Positions 56,036-64,000 of a stretch of DNA of 64,000 bases are shown here, piece after piece (position 1 is the stretch's first letter; each line of letters opens with the position of its first letter). Made by a program: the position numbers and the translations under genes. Source of the DNA: Ktedonospora formicarum (GTDB taxonomy: Bacteria; Chloroflexota; Ktedonobacteria; Ktedonobacterales; Ktedonobacteraceae); contig NZ_BNJF01000003.1 in the NCBI RefSeq assembly GCF_016587355.1, positions 1 to 64,000 of the forward strand, given 5' to 3'. The notes beneath the pieces were generated by a model, which saw only the letters and a program-made list of their open reading frames with translations, made no database searches and was not told where the DNA came from.

Positions 56036-56488
56036 ATGTGGAACGATCTACACACTATACGCACAACCTATCGTTTGATCCTTGAAGGAGAACGCCCCTG
56101 GACGGCCCTCGGCGATTTTCTCAATTACTGGTATGCCTATGCCGTTAACCAGCGAGCAGCGCTTATCCATGATCCCATTGAAGAACCACACGAGGCGTCT
56201 CTCGAACAGCACCAGTGGGCTGCGTTTTGTGCAGCGACAGTAGAATACCTATGTCAACGCCATGAACTGCCTTGCCCTTTATGGGTCACGAATACGACCT
56301 ATCACCTTTCGCACCCATGGTTTACTGGTCTGGGAGCACAAAGGCTGGCAGTACAAGAGCGTTTACGGCAGCAATCGCCAGAACCATTTGCTCGACGCAA
56401 CATCTATTGCAACCCACATGCCTTCTCCACGAAATATGAGATTGCCAGCCAGGCACGTCCCTCGCAACAGATTTCTCTCGTTGGTTAG
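56036..56488 (+). CDS. Hypothetical partner of the DUF6036-like gene
   Basis: 150 residues (MWNDLHTIRTTYRLILEGER). Rich in Trp, Tyr and His, with FLNYWYAYAVNQRAALIHDP and ARRNIYCNPHAFSTKYE. The aromatic pattern is stable, but I do not recognise the domain. Same strand as the DUF6036-like gene with a short gap and its own weak -10 (tataat at about 55990), so co-transcription is possible but not certain. Possible antitoxin or toxin partner by context only. Confidence 0.6.
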   Translation: MWNDLHTIRTTYRLILEGERPWTALGDFLNYWYAYAVNQRAALIHDPIEEPHEASLEQHQWAAFCAATVEYLCQRHELPCPLWVTNTTYHLSHPWFTGLGAQRLAVQERLRQQSPEPFARRNIYCNPHAFSTKYEIASQARPSQQISLVG

Positions 56489-57318
56489 TAAATACGATTC
56501 TTGCTAGCAGAAGGCATACTTAACAGAGATCGCTCTTGAGGATGCATCTCTTCGTGTTCCTTTCAAGAGATGGAGAGGAACGTACATGGCCGTTGATCAC
56601 CTCAACCAGTCACCCTTGCATCTACTTGGTGTTTCAACTATTAACTGCCTTATTAGACCACAGCACCGTTCTTATCTGCTACAGTGGTGATCCCAAATTA
56701 TCGCTCCTGAGAAGCCATTGCTTCTTGGGGATCCTGGCCCATTGCCCACCAGATAACTAGATTCAATTCTCATTAGCCTTCACTGTCTACACGCTATACC
56801 CTAAATAGGCTAGTTATACCGTATCTTACCTATACGAACTGAAAGTTTGTTGTGCGCGTCTAAGAAGCAATGCAGTTTGGCATCAATCCGATTATTTTCT
56901 TCCTTTCGCGAGAGGCTTGTCGGACCCTTACATCTAAAATCAAATAATTTGTGTCTATGAGTCAAGTGAGCCGCAAATCAATACGTTCACCCAATGCAAA
57001 TGCACTAAAAGGCACAATATGGAGAATCAGCTTCCTAAGCTGTAGATTGATAGAGACAGGAATTTCCTGATTCGCACTTATCTGAAGCAGACGCTTTGCT
57101 CGGAATTCCCTCATATGCTCGGTGAACGTAGCCGAAAGCATAAACACTGAGCGTAGTTCCGTTAGGACGCAATTCAAATTTTTGCATTGATATCCGAAGC
57201 CCAAAAGGTGTGGAATGTGCTTATGCCTTGTTTGATAAGGCGGTGTCTTTTTTGAGGTCGCGGAGCAGTTGGTTGAAGGCTTGTTGATAGGCTCAGCATC
57301 ACGTGAGCATGAATAAAG
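56489..57318. other. AT-rich gap
   Basis: No gene with a ribosome site. A minus-strand frame 57204-56962 (80 codons) is open but shows no domain or start context. Nothing else supported. Confidence 0.4.
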
Positions 57319-57346
57319 ACGCCCGGCGCTGAGCCGGGCTTATTTC
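57319..57346 (-). terminator. Terminator after the small zinc-finger-like gene
   Basis: A 7-bp GC stem (gcccggc / gccgggc, 5-nt loop) 20 bp beyond the stop at 57367. The minus-strand tail gtctttatt is U-rich. Confidence 0.7.
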
Positions 57347-57366
57347 TTCTCTTCAGTTTACCTCCC

Positions 57367-57585
57367 TCAGTCCTCTGGCACCGTTTTATGCATCCCATGA
57401 AGCGCTGTGTGACCTGCCGCTGCCTCTGGATCACGTGTGCGAAATTCACATCCAGGCGCATTACACTTGTACCAGCCACTGTTGAGAGCGTTGAAGATAG
57501 CCCATAGCAACAGGACGACAAGCAGCACAGGGATAGCAAGGGTCGCAAAGCCATTGGGGTTGTTGAGTATGCTGATGATATCCAT
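57367..57585 (-). CDS. Single-pass membrane protein with C2H2-like zinc site
   Basis: 72 residues from the ATG at 57585, preceded by 'gaggagagaaaag'; a longer frame to 57624 has no ribosome site. One hydrophobic helix (LAIPVLLVVLLLWAIFNAL) follows a short N-terminus. The soluble tail WYKCNAPGCEFRTRDPEAAA plus GHTALHGMH has C-x4-C-x12-H-x6-H spacing, a zinc-finger-like arrangement. A tiny membrane-tethered zinc protein of unknown role, with its own terminator. Confidence 0.75.
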   Translation of the reverse strand: MDIISILNNPNGFATLAIPVLLVVLLLWAIFNALNSGWYKCNAPGCEFRTRDPEAAAGHTALHGMHKTVPED

Positions 57586-57861
57586 CTTTTCTCTCCTCAT
57601 ACCTTGGATGATATGCCAAAGCATTTAGAAGAGTATTGTAGTATGTTTTCGCACAAAATACCACAAGCGAGCAAGAGTAAGCCCGGTAGAGCACGACACC
57701 TCGTCATATGATACTGGGTCATCCGCTTTTTTGATGAAAAATACTGGTTTCTTGCTTGATCAGTAGGGATCTTCATGAGTTTTTTATGTCATCGGAAACA
57801 TCTTTCTGCTACACTCAGAACATGAGCGATCTGCGTGGACATGATGGAAGGAGTTCTTCCG

Positions 57862-58490
57862 ATGGCATCTCCAACAAACCCAGCGTTGTTACCTGATGCA
57901 AAGTGTTTGCATCTGATCTGCTTGCAAGCCTCTCCTCAGCTCATTACAGCCGTTGTGGCAACAGCCCCTCCACAGGCGCAATGCCCAGTGTGTCAGTACT
58001 CTTCAGAGAAAGTGCATTCCCGTTACACGCACCTGGGAGCCGATTTGCCGTGGATGGGATGGGCAGTGCGGTTAGAACTGCATACCCGCCGCTTTTTTTG
58101 CCAGAATCACGAGTGCCCACGCCAGATTTTCACCGAGCGGCTTCCCACCGTCGTTGCGCCCTATGCGCGACGCACAATGCGACTCACCGATGTCTTCACC
58201 TTGGTTAGCTTTGCTCTTGGCGGAGAAGCCGGGAGACGCCTGGTGGCAGGCATGGGTCTCTCCAGCAGCTCTGACACGCTCCTTCGGCTGATCCAACGCG
58301 CCCCTGAGACTGCTCATGCCACTCCTCGCATCCTTGGAGTCGATGATTGGAGCTTCCGCCGGGGGCGAAAGTTCGGTACGATCCTCATCGATCTGGAAAA
58401 GCGTCTTCCCATTGAACTGCTGCCTGACCGTGAGGCATCTACCCTGGCGAAATGGTTACAAGAACATCCAGGGTTGCCAATCTATTTGGG
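57862..58490 (+). pseudogene. ISL3-type transposase, 3' truncated
   Basis: The ATG at 57862 follows 'aaggagttcttccg'. The N-terminal zinc ribbon (CPVCQYSSEKVHSRYTHLGA ... RRFFCQNHECPRQIFTERLP) and first catalytic Asp (RILGVDDWSFRRGRKFGTIL) are typical of ISL3. Homology stops at about LAKWLQEHPG, and the frame continues into DNA ending with the IS6-type terminal sequence ttgcaacacaacc at 58553. The second Asp and Glu are missing. Confidence 0.85.
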
Positions 58491-58564
58491 ATGGCTGCCT
58501 AAACTGATCAAAGTGAGCCACTCTTCGTACCCAGTTTTTTCCCTTTATCATTCTTGCAACACAA

Positions 58565-58670
58565 CCCCCCTTACACACCTGGCTCACAACATTTCACAGT
58601 GTTTCTCACACGCAGGTGACAACACGCCTTATCACTGCCAGGCAGAGCATCCCATCATCTGGGCCAACCC
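58565..58670. repeat. Dispersed repeat copy
   Basis: cacacctggctcacaacatt, then tttctcacacgcaggtgaca and ccaggcagagcatcccatca parallels 50390-50480. Lies about 150 bp upstream of family copy C. Confidence 0.6.
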
Positions 58671-58816
58671 GAGACAACCTCTCTTCTCATTTCCGCACAG
58701 TGATACACATGACCCTCTTCATGACACATTAGCACCTTTTTGGCTCAGGAGAGGAAGCTTGTTGGACCAGGAGTATACAGATTGATGGCAATACGTTAGA
58801 ATACACACATCTATCT

Positions 58817-59185
58817 ATGAAAAAACCTGAGCACATCCAAACCATACGCGAGGCCGCAGCCCGCTTTACAGAACAAGATGAGGTCATCGCGACTATAGAG
58901 ATCCGTGGGCAGGTCCTCCTGGAGGATACCACCACTCGCCTCTTCCCAGACTGGGTCACCGTGAGTCAGCTTGATGATAGTCTGAACCTGCTCGCATTGG
59001 GCGACGGGACGGAACTGCCAGAGGATGCACGCCTGCTCTGGGTTCAACCCCTCCAAGGCGAACTTCGTCTCCAAGAAATGCTAGAAGAACACGAAGAGAC
59101 GCCACCAGGCCTTCAACACTCACATCAGCACACACGGGTGCGCCTGGCGACGAGCACATGCATCCCTCGCAGGCGCGCTCCTTGA
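58817..59185 (+). CDS. Small unnamed gene family, copy C
   Basis: 122 residues (MKKPEHIQTIREAAARFTEQ). The core IRGQVLLEDTTTRLFPDWVT and LQGELRLQEMLEEHE match copies A and B. A Thr/His/Arg-rich tail of ~30 residues follows EEH and is probably readthrough into the neighbouring repeat. The N-terminus is shorter than in A and B. Convergent with the DUF6788-like gene, 153 bp apart. No known domain. Confidence 0.68.
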   Translation: MKKPEHIQTIREAAARFTEQDEVIATIEIRGQVLLEDTTTRLFPDWVTVSQLDDSLNLLALGDGTELPEDARLLWVQPLQGELRLQEMLEEHEETPPGLQHSHQHTRVRLATSTCIPRRRAP

Positions 59186-59214
59186 CACAGATCACCTCCA
59201 GGACGCGCCTGCTC

Positions 59215-59330
59215 CTGCCAGTGACACACACGCGCCTGGCGAAGCAGTCGATGGTCCTCCCACGCGTCGCCTTTTACGCACCTGGCTCACAACGTTTCAA
59301 AAAATTTTCCCTCCACCACACAGGTCTCAC
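59215..59330. repeat. Dispersed repeat copy between family C and DUF6788-like gene
   Basis: gccagtgacacacacgcgcc, then tggcgaagcag and gcacctggctcacaacgttt matches 50318-50410 and 52571-52650. Located between two convergent genes. Confidence 0.6.
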
Positions 59331-59338
59331 CAAACCCA

Positions 59339-59698
59339 TCAACGTGACGGCTCCAGACCCGCGTCAAGCGCCAACTCACACAATAATGCGTCATAGCGCC
59401 CAGAGTATTTCGTCTGCACCTTCCTCGACCCTGGCAGCCGCCACCGATAATACACATATGGACCATGCCCACGCACGCTTCGCACCTTGATCCACCCTTC
59501 CTCGCGCAGGCCCATCCCTCGCCGCCACCGCCTCAGTTGACGATGCACGTTGCGCACCGTCTCGGGGTCACACTCCCCCTCGATTTGCACACACACCTTC
59601 AGCACATCCACCACCGTCTCCGGCAAAGACTTCTTCGGGTCATTGCGGGAGACGGAAACCACGAAAAAAACGTATCGATCTCCAATCCTGCTGCCCAA
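59339..59698 (-). CDS. DUF6788-like small protein
   Basis: 119 residues from the start at 59698. The N-terminus is uncertain, as GTG codons within VVDVLKVCV are alternatives. The C-terminal half VRGHGPYVYYRWRLPGSRKV, then QTKYSGRYDAL, resembles DUF6788, short proteins with a GP-Y-x-Y motif that are common near mobile DNA and of unknown function. Basic middle (VHRQLRRWRRGMGLREEG) suggests nucleic-acid contact. A remnant of the same gene lies at 52682-52840. Its 5' end overlaps the decayed end of the membrane-protein gene upstream. Confidence 0.6.
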   Translation of the reverse strand: MGSRIGDRYVFFVVSVSRNDPKKSLPETVVDVLKVCVQIEGECDPETVRNVHRQLRRWRRGMGLREEGWIKVRSVRGHGPYVYYRWRLPGSRKVQTKYSGRYDALLCELALDAGLEPSR

Positions 59699-60324
59699 GA
59701 ATGCTCACCCGATGCTCTTGTAATTCTGCGGCAAAGTGCATGTGGATCTGGGAAAGAACGTCTTCAGCAGAAGAGGGAAAAGCACTTTGGCGGATATTTA
59801 TTGGGGTCAGATAGAGTGCATTGTGATGCACGATGCGTTTATGTTGCCGAAGCAAGAAGGATTGGAGAGGACCAGGAGCATTCTTTTGCATTGAGCGAGC
59901 AAATATCGCTTCGTCGTTGTAGACATCAAAACCAATGACTGGAACATCATCAGGGGCCAGATACGGAAAAATTGCTCGTATTTCGTACCAGTAAAGAAAC
60001 ATAGGAGTACAGATCGCTGGCAGGTAGCCTCTGTACAACAACGGTCCAGGCAAGTAGATTCCCTCATGCGTGATGTGCAGCACTGGTGGCGGCGTCAGCC
60101 ATGGTCGCATGAACCAATACGCAAAAAAGCAATACCCCCACCATAGGTAACAACAAGATGTAACTGATGAGAAGAGATTGAAAACTTGTTCCTATTGGCT
60201 TCCACCTGAAAAGGATGTAATAGGCAGAAGAGAGAACTGGAAGGAGAAGAAAAAGCCATCTATTGTTGGACAGATAAGGATGACGTTTCAGAGGAATACG
60301 CATCTGCGCTTCCGTTTTCTGCAT
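59640..60324 (-). pseudogene. Two-helix membrane protein, probable single frameshift
   Basis: The ATG at 60324 (MQKTEAQMRIPLKRHPYLSN), after 'aaggaatctc', encodes two hydrophobic helices (WLFLLLPVLSSAYYILF and LLISYILLLPMVGVLLF). Near the A6/T6 run at about 60122-60127 the sense moves to another frame (FMRPWLTPPPVLHITHEGIY ... FLYWYEIRAIFPYLAPDDVP) that ends at 59640. Together they give a ~225-residue protein of the type '2 TM plus PH-like domain' (STM3941-like). Either a real frameshift or a sequencing indel. Confidence 0.6.
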
Positions 60325-60861
60325 GAGATTCCTTCTCGATGATCATCGATCATGGGAGATCGATACTATCATTCAACAACAGCAAGACAATAGAAAAAAG
60401 GCTCCTACCTCAAGCATACTATCGTATATGTATCCAACGATTGATCAGTGGACATCAAGCTGGCAACAATAAAACCACATGATATAGGGGAAGCCTACAA
60501 ATGTAGCAGTTAATTTCTTTCACCATCTGCGCTCGTATTGCATATTTCACTTGCTCAAAAATAGGTTCGTATCCAAATACAGAAGCAAGCTCTCAGTGTT
60601 CGGGATATGACAGGCAAACATACCGAAGCGCCTTTGCCAATTAAAGGTACTCTCATTTGAACACTGGCACAGGCTAAAAACAAGAGATACACAAGAAATG
60701 GGCGAGTCACCCCAAGCCGATCACGACTTTGTGTTCGTGTTCAACTATTAAATTGTGGAGAGCAGCATTTTCTCGTACATGACAAAAAACATCTGTCTCA
60801 GATGCTTACTGTTTTTAGCATGCGAGTATTTGACAACATTAAACCCACATTTGATACTCTT
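60325..60861. other. AT-rich gap before the IS1634-type element
   Basis: No gene, RNA or repeat recognised. An AT-rich target region. Confidence 0.4.
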
Positions 60862-62601
60862 GACCCACATTCCGCAGGGTAATTGACAGGAAAACTGAAA
60901 TTGGATAAGGTAATCTCAGAACGCGCAAGGAGTAGAAAAAGCATGCAACGAGCTGAGGATTACCAGAACGAACGTTTGGACCATTTGGGCATTGTGGCGG
61001 GCGTGTGCCAGGAATTGGGCTTGGCGCAGTGGTTGGATGCCTTGGAACCCAACCAACAGCGCGCAGTGAGTTACGGGACCTCCACTGTCGCCATGATTCT
61101 CAATGGATTGGGCTTTGCCAATCGTCAGCTCTATCTGGTGCCACAATTCTTCGAAAATAAACCGGTCGCGCACCTCTTGGGAGCCGGCATCAGCGCGGAC
61201 ATGCTCAATGATGATTGCCTGGGACGTACCCTTGATTGGCTCTATGAGCACGATGTGACCACGGTGTTCGCTGGCATTGCCCATCAGGCCCGGCAACGTT
61301 TTGGGATAACAGCCCAGCACGTGCATGTGGATACGACCTCGTTTTCGGTGAATGGAGCCTATGAAACCGAGCAGGAACATGAGCACGTCATTGCAGTCAC
61401 CTATGGCTACTCGCGCGATCATCGCGAAGATCTCAAACAGTGGATGCTGGCTCTGGCGACCACCCATCAAGGGGATATTCCGCTCTTTTTGCAGCCGCTT
61501 TCGGGCAACCGCAGCGATAAAGAGAGCCTGATCAAGGTGATTGCCGACCTGCATGCCCAATTGCAAGAGACAGAACCCGAGGAAAACCCGCTCTACGTGG
61601 CCGATAGTGGCCTCTACAGTGCAGAGAACATGCGCCAGCTCAATCAAACTGGGGTACGGTGGGTCAGTCGCGTCCCCGAAACGAGCAAAGAAGCCAAAGC
61701 CGCCGTGATGCAAGACGAGGAGGCGTGGCAACCCAGTGCCGATGGAATTCGTCACCTGGTCGTGCAGCACATGGATCTGCCTCAGGGGCCTGAGCGGTGG
61801 ATCATCGTTCGCAGTGATGCTGGGATCAAGCGAGCGTTGCAGACGGCGCGCAAGCAGGCCGACAAGCAACTGGAAATGTGGAGCAAGAAGGTGTGGCATG
61901 TGAGCACGAAGGCATTTGCCTGCCGAGAGGATGCGCAACAGGCCTGGGAACAAAGTCTCAAAGGGCTGCCGCAGTGGCTGGATGCCTCGATGGAACTGAA
62001 GAGCCAGGCGGTTTTTGAAGGACGAGGCCGTCCTGCACGCAATGCGCAGCCAAGCGGGGTGCGTTGGAGTGTCACGCCCCAGGTTCTCCTCAACGAAAGC
62101 AAACTGTTGGCCTTCGCCCAGCGCAAAGCCTGCTTTGTCATTGCCAGCAATGTGGTGGATGAAGCCGAGATATCCAACGATGCGTTGATCAACCTGTATC
62201 TGGAACAGGGAAGCGTCGAACGGGGCTTCCGGTTCCTGAAAGATCCCTTGTTCCTGGCGTCCTCGGTTTTTGTGAAAAAGCCAGAACGCATCGTGGCCCT
62301 GAGCTTGATCATGGTGCTTGCCTTGTTGGTGTACCGTCTGGCGGAACATCGCTTGCGTGAGCAATTAGAGGCAACTGGGCAAACTATCCCCAATCAAGTC
62401 AACAAGCCCACGGCTCGACCGACGATGCGCTGGGTCTTCCAATGCTTTGAAGGCGTTGAATTGTTGCACATCCGCACCGCAGCCACCACGCAATCGCTTG
62501 TCCTCCGCTTGCAACCATTGCATCATCAGATCCTTTCTTTATTGGGGCCTGCCTCTCAACAATTCTATTTTTTTTCAGATTAAAACTGCGGAATGTGGGT
62601 C
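60862..62601 (+). mobile_element. IS1634-type insertion sequence
   Basis: 16-bp perfect inverted ends gacccacattccgcag (60862-60877) and ctgcggaatgtgggtc (62586-62601). One intact transposase gene fills it. No exact short target duplication could be fixed by eye. Confidence 0.9.
60943..62583 (+). CDS. IS1634-family transposase, intact
   Basis: 546 residues from the ATG at 60943 (MQRAEDYQNERLDHLGIVAG), preceded by 'aaggag'; the frame is open to 60883. DDE landmarks: first Asp in VHVDTTSFSVNGAYE, second in PLYVADSGLYSAENMRQL, Glu in LYLEQGSVERGFRFLKDPLF. An extra N-terminal DUF4277-like region (LGLAQWLDALEPNQQRAVSY) is typical of the family. No stop or frameshift. Its 3' end nearly touches the right inverted repeat. 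Confidence 0.95.
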   Translation: MQRAEDYQNERLDHLGIVAGVCQELGLAQWLDALEPNQQRAVSYGTSTVAMILNGLGFANRQLYLVPQFFENKPVAHLLGAGISADMLNDDCLGRTLDWLYEHDVTTVFAGIAHQARQRFGITAQHVHVDTTSFSVNGAYETEQEHEHVIAVTYGYSRDHREDLKQWMLALATTHQGDIPLFLQPLSGNRSDKESLIKVIADLHAQLQETEPEENPLYVADSGLYSAENMRQLNQTGVRWVSRVPETSKEAKAAVMQDEEAWQPSADGIRHLVVQHMDLPQGPERWIIVRSDAGIKRALQTARKQADKQLEMWSKKVWHVSTKAFACREDAQQAWEQSLKGLPQWLDASMELKSQAVFEGRGRPARNAQPSGVRWSVTPQVLLNESKLLAFAQRKACFVIASNVVDEAEISNDALINLYLEQGSVERGFRFLKDPLFLASSVFVKKPERIVALSLIMVLALLVYRLAEHRLREQLEATGQTIPNQVNKPTARPTMRWVFQCFEGVELLHIRTAATTQSLVLRLQPLHHQILSLLGPASQQFYFFSD

Positions 62602-62635
62602 TTGATAAATTCTTCCCATTTCAATCATAACAGTT

Positions 62636-63058
62636 TCAAGCGTGTCGAACCGAGAATGAATCGGGAAGCGTAATCCGACTCGGAGAAGCAAGCACCTCTT
62701 CATTTTGTGCCATAGAGATTTGCAACATCTTTAACGCCCCAATGGAATACCACCCATCGAAATAATGCACTTGAGCATTCGTAAATTGGACCGGTGAGAA
62801 GCGTTGCAGTGGAAAGAGTGGAGCATCCATTTCAATGGAATGGATATATGGGTCCTCAACGATGAAGTCAGCATAGACTTGACTCGATGGATATGTGATT
62901 TTGGTGGTATACATGGTTCCTTGGGTCACATCTTGCAACGAGAGAACCCACTGCTTATGACTTCCAGGCTCAAGCTCCATAACCGCAGCAATTCTATCAC
63001 CTGGAGCAACGGTCATTGATGTCGTCTGGCTTAATTCTGGAAGCGTTTCATACCACAC
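62636..63058 (-). pseudogene. G1-family (eqolisin-type) peptidase, C-terminal part
   Basis: The frame VWYETLPELSQTTSMTVAPG, then DRIAAVMELEPGSHKQWVLS and VYADFIVEDP, matches the second half of the all-beta glutamic peptidase G1 family, with the catalytic Glu expected in the IVEDP segment. The N-terminal half with the signal peptide and catalytic Gln is missing. A 29-bp perfect hairpin stands where the gene should continue. Family call from motif memory. Confidence 0.6.
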
Positions 63059-63061
63059 TTC

Positions 63062-63125
63062 GTCAGATACCCCGTAGCTGTGCGCTAGGGGCTTGTCCCT
63101 AGCGCACAGCTACGGGGTATCTGAC
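63062..63125. repeat. 29-bp perfect hairpin
   Basis: The arms gtcagataccccgtagctgt plus gcgctaggg and their exact reverse complement enclose the loop gcttgt. Located at the broken 5' edge of the G1-peptidase fragment and 62 bp after the stop of the VWA gene. No T tract, so a mobile palindrome or an attachment-type structure is as likely as a terminator. Confidence 0.8.
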
Positions 63126-63186
63126 TTCTCCATTCTACCAAAATGGAAATGTGAGTTAAAGACAGCCATTCAGGCGTGGGGAGTCG

Positions 63187-63999
63187 TCACATATCAGGAA
63201 TGAGTCGTACTGCTTCGCCAAAGGGAATCGCACGCATATCCAGGCTACCTGGGGACAGCACCCAGAGTACTGGCAAGGGAGGTGCTTCTGTAGGGAAGGT
63301 TCCATAGCCATCCGTACAATAGACACAGACTCGGGGTTGCACCGCATCATGCTCGCCCATAACGGCTCGGAAAAAGGGGCGGAAATCGGTACCACCTCCT
63401 CCAATAGGTTGAGGAAACGCACTCTGGAGGGTCAGGGGGTAAGGCCCATAACAGGCAGCATCAGTGTAATACAGAGAGGCTTCAAGATGCGGATAGGTAC
63501 TCAAGATGCCTCTTACCTCTCCTAAAAATTGGGCAATCTCAGCCGAGCCTATTGAGCCACTGGTATCGACCGCCACGTAGACACGTACCGTCTCTCCCTC
63601 CAGTGCCTCCAGGTACAGTCCCTGTCCGACAAAGCGTCTATCAAATCCCTGGAAATCAGTTGGGGTTTGTCCTAGAAAACGCCATAGATATGATCGCCAA
63701 TCGAGCTGTGCCGGGTTCAGATGGGATATCTCACGTTGTAATCCAGCAGGAACCTTCCCCTGCCCTATCACTTCCGTAAGTGTCTGCGCTTGTTGAAGGG
63801 CCTGCCGCCAATATTGCTCAAGTTCAGCATATGGTCGCTTTTCCTGATCAGTTGGGTCAAGCAGGTCAGGCATACCCAAATGTGGATGCCTCTTAAAATG
63901 GGATTGCAACTTATGATAGACTTCTTCAACACTCAGATGTTCTAACGACTTTTCGCGTATATGCCCTGCTGGGAGTGCGAACCCTTCTTGGGCAAGCAC
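63187..63999 (-). CDS. VWA-like domain protein (DUF2201 type), 5' part outside window
   Basis: At least 270 residues; the start is beyond the window edge. The C-terminal VWA-like domain has the MIDAS motif VAVDTSGSIG and later TDAACYGPY and GGGGTDFRPFF (the second MIDAS Thr region). The part before it (HLNPAQLDWRSYLWRFLGQT) is the linker typical of DUF2201 putative metallopeptidases, which are often paired with MoxR-like AAA ATPases. The expected MoxR partner and HExxH part would lie upstream. Soluble. Confidence 0.82.
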   Translation of the reverse strand: MLAQEGFALPAGHIREKSLEHLSVEEVYHKLQSHFKRHPHLGMPDLLDPTDQEKRPYAELEQYWRQALQQAQTLTEVIGQGKVPAGLQREISHLNPAQLDWRSYLWRFLGQTPTDFQGFDRRFVGQGLYLEALEGETVRVYVAVDTSGSIGSAEIAQFLGEVRGILSTYPHLEASLYYTDAACYGPYPLTLQSAFPQPIGGGGTDFRPFFRAVMGEHDAVQPRVCVYCTDGYGTFPTEAPPLPVLWVLSPGSLDMRAIPFGEAVRLIPDM

Positions 64000-64000
64000 G

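Noticed and set aside
60916..62364. 482-codon minus-strand frame inside the IS1634-type element
   Set aside because: Antisense of an intact transposase with clear DDE motifs. The long frame results from codon bias.

Overview
The window looks like accessory chromosome from a filamentous Chloroflexota bacterium of the Ktedonobacteria type. This is an inference from style, not from a marker gene: moderate GC (roughly 50-55%), an XRE/NB-ARC/WD40 giant protein, a MalT-like LuxR regulator, many large serine recombinases with zinc ribbons, and a very dense load of insertion sequences, most of them broken. No rRNA or tRNA gene was recognised.

Layout. 1-2.9 kb: an IS6-type remnant, an exported protein with seven aromatic-Trp motifs, and a divergent Lrp/AsnC regulator and isochorismatase-like hydrolase. 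2.9-9.1 kb: nested mobile DNA. An IS701-type transposase gene is split by a 711-bp element with 21-bp inverted ends and a 9-bp target duplication; that element carries a 47-codon peptide gene. A truncated serine recombinase, an IS4-type copy with an in-frame TGA and an IS6-type pseudogene follow. 9.2-14.8 kb: a small operon ending in a receiver domain without its phosphorylation residues, then a 1218-residue XRE/NB-ARC protein with 14 WD40 units. 15-20.8 kb: hypothetical genes, a secreted peptidoglycan-binding protein and a truncated tnpB with its 3' guide-RNA region. 20.8-27.7 kb: aldo/keto reductase, CPBP protease, DUF998 membrane protein and a MalT-like regulator. 27.9-39 kb: a TnsA-like pseudogene, IS5, two IS110 copies, an unassigned DDE transposase, an IS3 remnant, then a stack in which a group II intron interrupts a second tnpB and a serine recombinase abuts the truncated intron ORF.

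39-46.9 kb: an RND efflux pump and an OmpR-type two-component system. The pump promoter and the promoter of a truncated ABC-ATPase gene next door share the same 11-bp tandem box and -10 arrangement, so they were probably co-regulated. A recent IS copy now lies between pump and regulator. 47-49.6 kb: a palindromic IS derivative and a chorismate lyase/4-hydroxybenzoate hydroxylase operon (chorismate to 4-hydroxybenzoate to protocatechuate). 50-60.3 kb: two further copies of a small unnamed gene family (the third is at 17 kb), a dispersed intergenic repeat, a relict CRISPR-like repeat pair, a second near-identical IS copy that interrupts a VOC-family gene, a DUF6036-like pair and an ISL3 fragment. 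60.9-64 kb: an intact IS1634-type element, a G1-peptidase fragment beside a 29-bp perfect hairpin, and a VWA-domain protein that runs off the window.

Most likely new or under-described items: the peptide-carrying inverted-repeat element (3419-4129), the three-copy small gene family, the YW/FW-motif exported protein, the shared operator of pump and ABC fragment, and the 20-22-bp target duplications of the twin IS copies.
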